Positions 1 through 10,309 of a DNA stretch of 64,000 nucleotides are shown piece after piece. Source of the stretch: Heterotrichella gracilis (lineage: Eukaryota; Sar; Xanthophyceae; Tribonematales; Xanthonemataceae). The position numbers were made by a program, and so were the translations under genes. The notes beneath the pieces are model-generated. The model saw only the letters and a program-made list of their open reading frames with translations, had not been told where the DNA came from and made no database searches. The DNA lies in the NCBI GenBank assembly GCA_032358255.1, contig JAULBX010004888.1:1-64000 (forward strand), in the 5' to 3' direction. Position 1 is the stretch's first letter. Each line of letters opens with the position of its first letter.

Positions 1-1360
1 GGGGGGGCAGGGGAGGGTGAGCCGGGGGGGATGCGATACGAGCAACCTGGTGTGGATTCGCCTTGTGGTGCCGGGTTAAGGGGTTTAGGGTTTAGGGTAC
101 GAAGGTAGAAGGATCTTGCAAGGTGGTGCTGTGGACCCATGCACCTGGTGCACCTGGTGCGCGTCAGTGCACACCGCCCAGGCGGCGTGTGACACGGGTG
201 GATGGTCGCACGTGGTGGGTGGTCACGTGTGACTAATGCCAAGCACTTGGCACGAATATGAGTCTTTGAACACTAGGTGGTTGCAGCTGGTGGGTTGGTG
301 ACATATAGGTGGTTGGCCAACCTCCCATGCACTGGGTGCAAAGCGGGTGGCCCTACAAGGATGGCTGTGCAATGACATAGGTGCATCCTGTTGCATATGA
401 TGCATTCAGCTGTATTATCAGCTGGTTGCCGTTTGCAGCCGCGGTTGGGTCCCCGGTTGACATGCATGCATATGCAGTTGATGTACCACATGCATGCATG
501 CATGTGCAGTGGGATGTGTGCGAGATGCACACCCACGTGAAACTCCGCTTGCTCGGGAAGCTCTGCCGTCCCAACAGCCCCCACCGCCGCCTGTAACCGG
601 TCCAGCCACTGGGGGGTTTGCTCCCCACCGCCAGCCATGGCGGCGGGGGTGGTGGGTATTCCGCCCGCTGCTGAACAGAGACCACCTTTCGCGGCGCCCT
701 GACTGTCACTTTGGTTGATGTTGCTACACCTGGTGCGTTCTGGCAGGTTGCTGGGGTTGAACTTGTTGCTTGTGTAGGTGGGTAAGCGCAGTAGGCGACT
801 GCTTTGAGCTAAGCTTGTAGGGGACCAACACGACCTATGGCAGTACCCTACTGGCTAATACTGTAAGTAATAGCACGGGGCCCTTTTGGAGCTTTCAGTG
901 AGGTACAACAGTGCTGACCTTGTAAAGGTCAGTGATACCAAACCTCTGATTGGCTTTTTTTTTGCAACACATAATTAAAGTTTATTTTATTGAACACATA
1001 TTTTTGCAAGCATTTTTTGACGTCCCTGTTCTTGAATGCTAATTTGGTCAACCCTCAATCATGAGTTAGCCTTGTCGGGTGGCAAGTTTTCAACTGTCTG
1101 AGACATCTAGACTCAATAGTGGGTTTGGAGCAGGGAGAGTTATTTTCATGTGGGTCAGTTGGCGATCCGCAGCATAATCCCAAATCAAGGGCTGAATTTT
1201 GTTACTGAATAGTATCCTTACTTGGACCCAATTGAGTTGACACTGTGCGTCTGCAGATCCTGCAAGTATTCCGCGTGATTAATGTGCGCGGCTCCTCCCC
1301 TTGCCCTGTGCCCCGGGGCACGGCATCGCCCTCCAGGATATGCTGCTGAGGAACGCTGCC
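1..1360. other. Non-coding stretch with TTTAGGG and GCATGC words
   Basis: No coding exon is convincing here. Positions 78-100 carry two to three TTTAGGG-type telomere words. Positions 461-513 carry two clusters of alternating GCAT. Positions 950-1020 are AT-rich. The reading frames over 223-718 are low-complexity and overlap on both strands, which does not look like a gene. Confidence 0.6.
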
Positions 1361-1368
1361 GATAGCCA

Positions 1369-1628
1369 GCACAGTGTTCATCATCAGTGAACACCTGTGG
1401 GCGGAAGGCCTGCCCTTCCCTGGGATAGTCTCATGGCCGAGCATGGTGTATGAAGTGGCCCATGATTTTTCCCTGAGCGCAGCACGGGCCATTTTTGACC
1501 TACCGCCGGAGCGCCATGAGCGCAAGCTGAAGGCCATTCAGCGTCATTTCCAAGATGTGCTGTGGCACGCGCCTGGTAGCCGTGTGTTTGACAACATCCT
1601 CACACACGCCCAGGAATATTGCATGTAA
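1369..1628 (+). pseudogene. Possible exostosin (GT47) C-terminal exon or remnant
   Basis: An open frame of about 85 codons follows a possible splice acceptor (AG at 1368-1369) and ends with a stop at 1626-1628. It reads VFIISEHLW, then LPFPGIVSWPSM, then about 60 residues with LPPERHERKLKAIQRHF. The pattern of a hydrophobic IIS strand, an LPF.G...W turn and a charged amphipathic tail is what the C-terminal half of exostosin-family glycosyltransferases looks like. No upstream exostosin exon is visible in the window, and the same frame is closed by a stop at 1347-1349. It is either the last exon of a gene whose remainder lies outside the window or is decayed, or an isolated remnant. The family call rests on pattern memory only. 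Confidence 0.35.
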
Positions 1629-3154
1629 GCCCTAGGGTAGGGCATGCCAGGATGTGAGGGTTTGGCCAGAGTCAGGGTCAGGGTAGGGCAACTTCATAAC
1701 TCCACTCGCAGACTCGTTTTACTGGTCCAGGTTTAGTAAGTTATACTGAACAGACACCTCGGCGTGTACCATATTTAGGTGGGATCAGGTGAGGCAGGAC
1801 ACTCAGCTTGTAGGGACTGGGACTGAAGTCTGGAATCTTCTCTCTAGAGAAAAAAATTCAGGCCTTTGTGTCATCAGATGGAAGGCTTTTTCTCCATCTT
1901 TCTTGGTTGACGCTTTGCTTTCGCGATCCCGTGTTTCTTCTACCTTAACACCTTGAAAATCTTGGTAAATCACTGCTGCTGGAAATCGAAGTGCTTGTAC
2001 CCATTTTCACAGTTAATTGCAATATCAAGCGTAACCACGTTTATCGCATTCAGGATATTTCGAAGGAATAATATTATTATATATTGTGCTGCCCCCTGCA
2101 TCAATTTATCGGTTTCTATGTCTTTGAAATAGGTTTTATAGACTTGAAAAAGTTTATGCCCCATACGGTAGCGCCCAAAGGTGGAGGAGAAAATGATTTT
2201 CAAAGTCGAGTGTATTTCAAAGGGCTGACCATTTTGTTTGATGTATTGGCAGTCCCTTGCAAGCAGGATCAGTTTCAAATTTGTTCTATTGCAAATGGTG
2301 CTCTATTTTTCAACTCGGGGTGAGGAAATAGTCATAACAGAACTATGTGTTTTCCAACGAACTTCATCACTCAGTAAGTTTTGTCTATTGGTATGTACTA
2401 CAGTATAGGTACCTAGACTGCGTAAGGGGTTTGGAGGCGGGGAGATGTTTTTATGTTTATTAGGTGGCTGGCCATCTTCTGTTGAACATGATGGGTAAGA
2501 TATTTGGGATTTGCTAGAAAATCTCAATTATTGAGCTGACCTAGAAAATCTTCATTGGCATGGTAGTCTTCAACAATACTGATCAGACTGGATTGAATTG
2601 ACAATGTGTGACGGACTGGGTGCATGCTGGGTGGGCGACTTCGTGTAACTGACTGATTGAATGTCTGAGGCCCTAAGTTAGGGCTTAGCCTGCCCACCAC
2701 AGGTTCAACCGTGTGGCAGGGCCTGCTGCAGCAACAAAAGCTAGTACTATATTATAAACTGAAATTCCAGGCCCTGCAATCATTCAGTGACTGAATGATT
2801 GCAGGCAACATGCAGGGTGATTAGCTGCCGGCCTTTAGTGTCGCTAACACATACAAAATTTCTTTCTTTAAAAAAAAAATGGGTCTGGACAAAGGTGTAT
2901 GTTTCCCACAATATGGTATGGGGGATAGAGTATAGGGGATCCACGCCTAGGCCCATCCCAGGGCCAGTGGCACGCCTAGCCGGCTTTAAAATTCAAAGCC
3001 TTTGAATGGGTTAATAATTGCTGTTAAGATTTCTCCGCAGCATGCATGTTTGACGACAGGCTGCGCACTTTGCAGCATGCATGTCTGACAACGGGCTACG
3101 CATATATTTTGTTATTATCATTACTTTTATCCTGTCATCATGACAGCTTGTAGT
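1629..3154. other. Intergenic, AT-rich, no gene seen
   Basis: I see no exon with coding character. The stretch has scattered AT-rich sequence, a run of A at 2870-2880 and weak internal repeats around 'cagcatgcatg' at 3040-3110. It ends at the left edge of the tandem duplication. Confidence 0.6.
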
Positions 3155-3371
3155 ACAGGGGCAAAGATCTGCAAAGGGACTTGCCCTTGGGGTTGGAATA
3201 ATTCATTGAAATAATTGACAACGATTACAAAGAGATGATGCACAAAAAATGTTTATTGAAAGTTTTAAGAAGACAAGCAACGCCAAAGGCAAAAAATTGA
3301 AATAATCAACGGTTTTACACATTGAAGCTGAATCCTTGGCAATAACCAACTCTCAAATTGTTGAAACCTAG

Positions 3372-4794
3372 CTAACAATCCGGATGTGGTTGTTTAGCAC
3401 TACGTTTATCGCGCGGCGGGCGCTCTAAAGGTAGGTGCGTAAAATGCTTGACAAATGCTTCCGTGCAGGGAATGTCAACGTGCGTCATTGGCTTATGTGT
3501 TTGCAGCACAAAGTGCATGCCAAGGGCAACTACATGCTCTGGCCTGAAAATGATTTTGGTACGATGATAGTGAAATTCCCCATTAAGCTTCCAACTTAAC
3601 ATAAAGCACCCACGCTCGCGTTCCGAAAACTGCATCCAAATTGGTTCCTGTAAAAACGAGCTATTGCTCTTCAAAGATCGCTGGCATGGGCCCGGGTAGT
3701 TCCAAGTATGGAACACCAGGCTTGCAATGGGCTGGCGCAAGGGCATTTTTGCAAGAAGAAAAGGGATGATGTTTTCTTGTGCAGAGGCAGATGGCCACTC
3801 TTGGAAGTGAAGAAACTCGTCTAAATCAAAATACCCGCTGTATTGGTATGTGTACCTATACTGTAGCGCACAGTGCTGCATCATGGGCCACTGGCCAGAA
3901 TAAAACCGTTTGGGCGACGGGGCAAACTTAACTATGGTAACCAACGGTCCAAACTTTTTACGCTCCCAGTTACTAGTCACCTGTGTAAAATGCTCATAAT
4001 CCACGTAGACCCTGAAATGCTGGAACCCTAGTGCGGTGTAATGCTGTAGATAGTTCTCCAGCAGTCCAGTCTGGCGTGCCTGATAAAGTGGTCCGACGCA
4101 CATGGAAAGTGTCCCGACAACATATGTAGTAAGCCACTCCACTGGCTTCAACGGTAGAGAGAGGGAGGACAACCGTCCCGAGAACTTCAAGGTGACTCCC
4201 ATGGCAGCTCCAAATGACATAGCAGTAGAGTTGAGATGACATTCCACGCGACTTGGCCCCTTACGGCCAATCACTTCAGGCACGTGTGCAAAAAAATGCA
4301 CATGGGCGTCCACAACACTGACACTCGTGGTTTGTGGTCCTTGCGTTTCCACAACACATTGTGAAACTTCGTCGGCATGGACACGATCGAAATCAACCAA
4401 GACGTACAAAACTCCCAACTTGCTGTCATACAGTGCGCTGTAAAACCAGAGAGCGTTGCCCAGCTCAGCCCCCCAGTTTGGTGTTGTTGCGTGGTCCACC
4501 GGCACCACCTGGTGCACGCTATCAGCTGCCAAGGCCCGCTCCTGTGCAGCATATAAGGCCCTTGTTAGCAGCTGCCTCATGCCATGTTTGCACAAGTCGG
4601 CGCAACAGCTGAACAAACCAGACACCTGTGCATCTTGAGGAAACCATTTCACAACCGCTAGCTGAATTTAATGCACTCGTACATCTAACAACCATCATAC
4701 TAATTTTCCCAGCGACACATACCTGGAGTCCACTGAAGCACAGGTGGGTGAGCAATAGCAGGGGCACCACCTGCTGTAGCGCGTTGCAGTTCAT
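3372..4794 (-). CDS. GT92 (DUF23) family glycosyltransferase, copy A
   Basis: Predicted 441-residue secretory-pathway glycosyltransferase of family GT92, which includes galactosyltransferases acting on glycans. Exon 1 (4794-4723) encodes a 24-residue hydrophobic signal or anchor with the core VVPLLLLTHLCF. Exon 2 (4625-3372) holds the rest. The junction is phase 0 with GT-AG borders (CAG|GTATGTG and CACAG|GTGTC). Family features are HYTALGFQHFRVYVDY, the metal-binding DLDEF within YFDLDEFLHF, the tryptophan-rich WNYPGPCQR and a C-terminal HFTHLPLERP. It is intact, and its paralogue is 3.7 kb to the right on the same strand. The first methionine was chosen because the paralogous exon has the same short leader. 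The exact sugar donor and acceptor cannot be told. Confidence 0.85.
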
Positions 4795-6533
4795 GACCAG
4801 TATCTGCAAATTGCTTGCCCATCCGCACGTTCACTGCAATGATCGACACACAAGTCAATCCTCATTATGTTCTGTACTTAAGCTAAGCCCTTGTGAACCA
4901 GGGCATGCTTACTACATTTAAGGTTGACGGGGGTTGTGGCACAATTTGCAAACTCACTGACAATATCACACAAGCAGCTTGGACAACCTAGGATGTGCAC
5001 CCCCAGTAGTCATATTTCTCAGTGCCAGTAGCCTAGACGCTGGTGAACTTTGCCTACAGCTTGCAGATACATCATATTGGTAGCCCAGGCACATGCAAGC
5101 GTGGAGATGAAGCAACGCGGCATGCAGCAGCAGAACCCGCTCGCACCCGCTGTACAACACGAAACCTTCAGCGTATTCCGCTGAAAAATCGGTGGAAAGT
5201 GTCCCTAGTAGCCCGCTGCACTGGAATTGGATTTGCTATGTGCATGCATGGCCTACAGGGGCTACAAACACCTGCTGCATATCACGCTGGATAACCACTG
5301 CACAACCCGTGGAATAACTTACTGCATATCTCGCTAAGTAACCCACCAACCCACCTGCTTTTGAACTCTGAAAAGCCACAACATGGCCAGCCGATTTAAC
5401 CCCATGCAAGCAGTTGCCCCTTCTCACCCACTGCAACGCCCACGTATTGAGGAACCCGGCTAACAACACGCTTTAATATCAGTTTTGGAGTCCAAAGAAG
5501 CGCGCAGAAGTTTCTGTCCTTGGTTTACAACCAAAGCTAGAACCTGCTTGCATTGCCTGCACCTCCAGTGCCTGGCTGCCTCACTAGGGTCAAGCTCATT
5601 AGCAGTGTTTACTAGTAAGCTAAGCCAACAGTCAAACCAACAGCTTAACCAAAGCTGGTATAGTAAACAGAGCCGTATATTTCGCGTGCGTATCGATCGT
5701 GGTTGCAATTGCATATTTCACGATGCATGCATCAGCTAGGCGACATCTAGACGACATACGCCTTTTAACTGTGCCTACACCCAGACGTCTGGAATACCCT
5801 TCTTGACTGCTGCGTATCATGACCCTTTATGTACGGCGTTAAGCGTATTTGAAACGAAAGAGGTTACTTGGGAACTCGATGCATGCATATGGGACAGTGG
5901 CCTGTAGTTGCTAGCCACTGGTTGTTGCTAGCCTGTAGTTGCTAGCCTGTTTAGCCTTCTGTTTCCTCACTGAAACTCAGTGTAACTCTTTTCAAGACGA
6001 TTGTTTTAAGCTTCACTGCACGTATTGTGGCTTCAATGCTTTACACATGCCATGCCTAGGGCATGGCGTCACCACTTATTCACACTTTCAATGCTTCACA
6101 TGGGCCATACCTGCAGCATGGGTTCATCAGTTGTCCACTTGACTTGAGTTACTGCTTCAATTTGCCATGCCCCGCAGCATGGCTTCATCAGTTTCCCCCC
6201 TTCAATGCTTGACGTTTGCCACGCAGCATGGCTTCATTGTTTAGTTTCAGTATACTGCTGAATTCACCAATAGCGTTGTATCTTTCATTGCTTCACAGCA
6301 GCTGGTTGTCACATACAGCCATCAGATATCTGATGATCTGTGCATGTGTTGGCGTTTGCCAGCCATGGTAAATGATGGCCGCAGCAGCCAAGCATGCCAG
6401 CTAATGCATACTCACCACCTGCACATCCCGTTTAAATCAGCAGCCTTATCCATATCTGCACGACTATACACGTACCTGCTAAGCAGACATATATCATACT
6501 GCCTTGGGGCCTTGGAATGGGCTTTCCAGCGCA
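4795..6533. other. Divergent spacer between GT92-A and the copied exon
   Basis: No gene is seen. This is the copy-A counterpart of the spacer between the second GT92 gene and the ASC-1/AlkB gene. It contains a GCATGCATATG word at 5880-5891 and the minisatellite at 6031-6240. Confidence 0.6.
6031..6240. repeat. Degenerate minisatellite, four units of about 42-48 bp
   Basis: Four imperfect units start near 6031, 6086, 6153 and 6199. The shared pattern is CTTCAATGCTT, then a GCCATGCC-like word, then GCAGCATGGCTTCATCAGTT. The first unit departs most in its right half. No coding frame runs through it. Confidence 0.75.
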
Positions 6534-6712
6534 GCCATGCCACGTGGCGACCAGCGGTGGCTGCTGCAGGCGGCTGGTGGAGGTGCTGGGGTTAGACGTG
6601 TTGGTGGGGGAGGGGGTGGTGGCGGCGCTGCAGGGGGAGGGGGCGCAGGGGGAGGGGGAGGTGCAGGCAATCGTGCAGGTAGGGGAGGAAACCTAACAAC
6701 TAGCGGGGGGAC
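6534..6712 (+). pseudogene. Orphan copy of ASC-1/AlkB exon 1
   Basis: This stretch is nearly the same as the true first exon at 10310-10444 plus its donor site. It starts with the same MPRGDQRWLLQ codons and ends at the same 'caggtaggggaggaaacct' donor. After residue 11 a small length change shifts the frame, so the copy reads into a glycine-rich frame instead of the ASC-1-like helix. No following exons exist on this side, because copy B of the segmental duplication begins at about 6829. It is a dead first exon carried by the duplication, but it may still keep a working promoter. Confidence 0.8.
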
Positions 6713-7043
6713 TACAATGCAACTGTAAATGCAATGGAAGAGTGGACTGCCTGTGCTACCTCCTCTCAGCGCGGTAGTTCGTTGACAAAGATAGGCTGCA
6801 TAGTTGTTTAAAATTTGTCCTGTCATGGTATACAGGAAAGGAATGGCAATGGGACTTGTCCTTGGGAATTGAGATTAGACGTTGCAAGAAAAAACGAATT
6901 TTTGAATATTCAAAACAATAGAGGAAAGTAACGCCTAAGGCAAACTTATAATAAATAACGTGCTTTCACAATCAAGTTGAAGCAGATCCTGAACCATCAA
7001 CAATCCAAACCATTCAAGCAGCATGAAGCATGTTTGAAACTAG

Positions 7044-8454
7044 CTAACATTTCGGACGTGGTTGTTTGATACTACGTTTATCTGGCGAGGGGCGCTCTAA
7101 AGGTAGGTGCGTAAAATGCTTGATAAATGCATCCGTACATGGAATGTCAATGTGAGCCATTGGCTGAAACGTTTGTCGCACAAAGTGCATGCCAAGGGCG
7201 ACGACATGCACAGGCCGGAAAATGACTTTGGTACGCTCGTAATGGAATTCCTTCTGGAGGGTGTAATTGGCCATAACGCACGCAGGCTCACGTTCCAAAA
7301 ACTGCATCCAAATTGGTTGCTGTAAAAACGAGGCATTGCTTTTCAAAGACCGCTGGCATGGGCCCGGGTAGTTCCACGTGTGGAACACCAGGCTTGCAAT
7401 GGGCTGGCGCAAGGGCATTTTTGCAAGAAGAAAAGGAATGATGTTTTCTTGTGCAGAGGCAGAAGGCCACTCTTGGAAGTGAAGAAACTCGTCCAAGTCA
7501 AAATACGCACTGTAATGGTATGCATACCTATACTGTAGCGCACAGTGCTGCATCATGGGCCATTGGCCATGATAAAACCGTTTTGGAGACGGCGCAAACT
7601 TAACTATGGTTACCAATGGTCCAAACCTTGTGCGCTCCCAATTACTGGTCACCTCCGCAAAATGCGCATAATCCACGTAGACTCTGAAGTGCTGAAACCC
7701 TAGTGCGGTGTAATGTTGTAGAAAGTTCTCTAGCAGTCCAGTCTGGCGTGGCTGGTATACTGATCCAACGCACATGGAAAGTGTCCCAACAACATCTGTA
7801 GTAAGCCACTCCACTGGCTTCAACGGTAGAGAGAGGGAGGACCACCTTCCAGACAACTTCAAGGAGACTCCCATTGCAGCTCCAAATGACATAGCGGTAT
7901 AGTTGAGCTGACATTCCACGCGGCTTGGCCCTTTACGGCCCATCACTTCGGGCATGTGTGCAAAAAAATGTACATGGGCATCCAAAACACTCGTAGATTG
8001 CGATCCGTGCGTTTCCACAACACAGTGTGTCACTTCATGAGCATGGACGTTGTCGAAATCAACCAAGACGTACACGATGCCAGTCTTGCTATCATACAGT
8101 GCGCTGTAAAACCAGAGAGCGTTGTCCAGCTCAGCCCCCCAGTTTGGTGTTGTTTCGTGGTCCACCGGTACAACCTGGTGCACGCTGTGAGCTGCCAAGA
8201 CACCTTGAGGGAACCCCTCCTGTGCAGCAATGAAGCCCATGTTAACAGCTAGACCCAGCATGTTTGCACAAATGGGTGCCAAATTAGACACCTTTGCATT
8301 TTGAAAATGCCTGGTGGGCAGCTGGACAGCAACAACTTTTTTATACTGTCAACAAGCCCGTGCATCATACCTGGAGTCCACTGAAGCACAAGTGGGCGAG
8401 CAAGAGCAGGGGCACCAGGAGCCCCATCTGCTGCCCCATTTGGTTGCACCTCAT
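7044..8454 (-). CDS. GT92 (DUF23) family glycosyltransferase, copy B
   Basis: Predicted 443-residue paralogue of the GT92 gene at 3372-4794. Exon 1 (8454-8371) encodes a 28-residue hydrophobic leader with the core LLVPLLLLAHLCF. Exon 2 (8291-7044) encodes the catalytic part, joined in phase 0 at CAG|GTATGAT and GCAAAG|GTGTC. It keeps YFDLDEFLHF, HYTALGFQHFRVYVDY and WNYPGPCQR. Differences from copy A are mostly substitutions spread along the protein; the N-terminal 30 residues of exon 2 and one short indel near VLDAHVHF differ most. Both copies have an open full-length frame, so both are probably expressed. It faces away from the ASC-1/AlkB gene, about 1.85 kb apart. Confidence 0.85.
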
Positions 8455-10309
8455 AATAGTAGCTGCAGTTGCTTGCCCATCAGATGTTCACTGCAGTGAT
8501 AGGTCAAGCTCAGTACTCTCTGTACTCAAGCTAACCTGATGTGAACCAGGGCACTATTTGGGGTTTTGCGGTTGACCAGGGCATGACAAGCGCTTTGGGG
8601 TTTGCGGTGGCGGTGAGCTTTGGAAGCGCACTTGGCACCAGCAGGTAGTGCAAACGTAGAGCACAACTCGTTGAGCAAGTTGCTAGTAGCCCACAAGCAC
8701 GCAAACTGTGGAAGCGAAGCGTGGTGTACTAGGGTACTTATGCATGCACTGCAGCTGGTGCAGCAGCAGATCCCGCTCGCACCCGCTGCACAACCCCTTG
8801 AAACCCGCTACTTAGTCCGTTCAACAACCCGCTGTAATATGTTCCTGATAGCACACGGTGGGTCACCCCTCGAACTGTACGAGGGAGTGGGGTGACCCAC
8901 CGTGTTGTGTGCATGCAAGTAGCTAATCTGCACAGCCCGTGGCATACGTCTCTGCATATCTCCTTAAACTAATCGCCAACTCACCTGCTGCATTGAGCTA
9001 CCCGTTCAAACTCTGGAAGGTCAAAACTAGCTCCAGCCGGCGCCCAAGTGCACTGCCCATAGATGCATCTGCTGCAGAGTGTTTGCAGCTTTAGAGATCT
9101 CAGACCAGATCTGCAGCGCTCGTCCACGCCTGCTCGCCCGTTGCAAACAAACGCTGCGAACCCGCTTGACAACCTGTTGCAACACACTGTACACCGATCG
9201 TACAGTTCAAACCGTCACTCTGCTGGTGGGAGTGGGCAAGTTGGAACGAGCGCTGAAACCAACTACTGATAAGCTAATAACTTTAATGGTGTCAACAGCG
9301 AGTCCAAAGCATCAAAGGGAACCAGCACCGCAGCTTTTTTGCAGCGTGGTATTAGATTTCTGTATAAGAGCCGAAGACGGCTGCGGTCAGCTGTGCAAAA
9401 GGTGTGCATGCATATCATCTGACTGCTGTTTGCATGCATATGGCCATACCCGGCAGCATTGGGAGCCCCAGGCTTCATACTTTTCACAAGGCACGGTTGC
9501 TGTGCGACTGGCGCCCTGTTGTCTTTGGTTGATGTCAACAGTAGCAAAGGACCCGGCCTTACATATAGGACCCTTATATGGTGAATGCGAGGAGCACAGT
9601 TTGTTGCACTACGTCCACCCAGCTAATTTTATGTTAGGTACACAAATTGGCTGTTCACCCATACCGTTGCTAGCCTTGGTCTTTGCCCGCTGGGTGGACC
9701 AAGCGGCAGCAGTTTTGCCTGTTGCTAGGGCAATCAGTATCTCTAAGTTGCTCAGAACCACAGCAACACGGTAGCAGCCACCCGCACACTGGCATACATA
9801 CAGCACAGCTTGCGCATAGGTGCACGGCATGCACACTACACATACAACGTACATATTCCACATTGTCCCGGTACCAGACCCATCTCTCCGATGCCACCAC
9901 CTACCCGCCATTCAGCATAGCCTTGCACAACATATACACGACACATTATACTTGTACCCATGTTGCCCCTGGTCAATACAATTCCCTCCAATCCCACCAC
10001 TCACCCATGGGTTCGTGCACGCCAGTGACCTCACCCCCACACCCTAGCCCCTTGTGCCATGGCTGCGCAGCTCCACACACAGCAGCACCTGAAACCCTAA
10101 ACCCTAAGCCCTTGTGCTTGCCGCTCAGTGACACTCCAGCGCCTGAAACCCTACACCCTGAAACCTCAAATCCCTTACTGTGCACTTGCAGCTTTGTGAC
10201 ACAGTAGCGACAGAAACAAAAGCTTTCCGAAAAGCGGCAGGGACCCATCACCCGCGCGCTGTGGTTTGAGGTTTCCTAGGGTCTTGGAGTAGGGTTTCCA
10301 GGGGCAGCC
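8455..10309. other. Divergent spacer between GT92-B and ASC-1/AlkB
   Basis: No gene is seen. It must hold both promoters. Notable words are the hairpin at 8854-8906, two GCATGCATAT words at 9406 and 9432, and CCCTAAACCCTAA at about 10097. Frames of 70-230 codons across 9079-10207 have no recognisable content and overlap on both strands. Confidence 0.6.
8854..8906. repeat. Perfect 17-bp inverted repeat (hairpin)
   Basis: Arms 8854-8870 and 8890-8906 are exact reverse complements. The spacer holds a further short CTCG/CGAG pairing. The matching position in duplication copy A lacks it, so it arose or was lost after the duplication. Confidence 0.8.

Larger units (their letters stand above)
3155..6712. 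repeat. Tandem segmental duplication, copy A
   Basis: This block is directly repeated at 6829-10466. Matching landmarks sit about 3.67-3.77 kb apart: the 'gggacttg.ccttgg' word (3177 and 6850), the GT92 stop codon (3372 and 7044), the GT92 signal exon (4723-4794 and 8371-8454), the word 'cccgctcgcacccgct' (about 5137 and 8769) and the exon beginning MPRGDQRWLLQ (6538 and 10310). Coding parts remain highly similar while spacer DNA has drifted, so the duplication is not recent. Confidence 0.8.

Noticed and set aside
9079-9774. 231-codon plus-strand frame
   Set aside because: It falls in the spacer of the segmental duplication. The matching part of copy A has no such frame, so it is not under coding selection.
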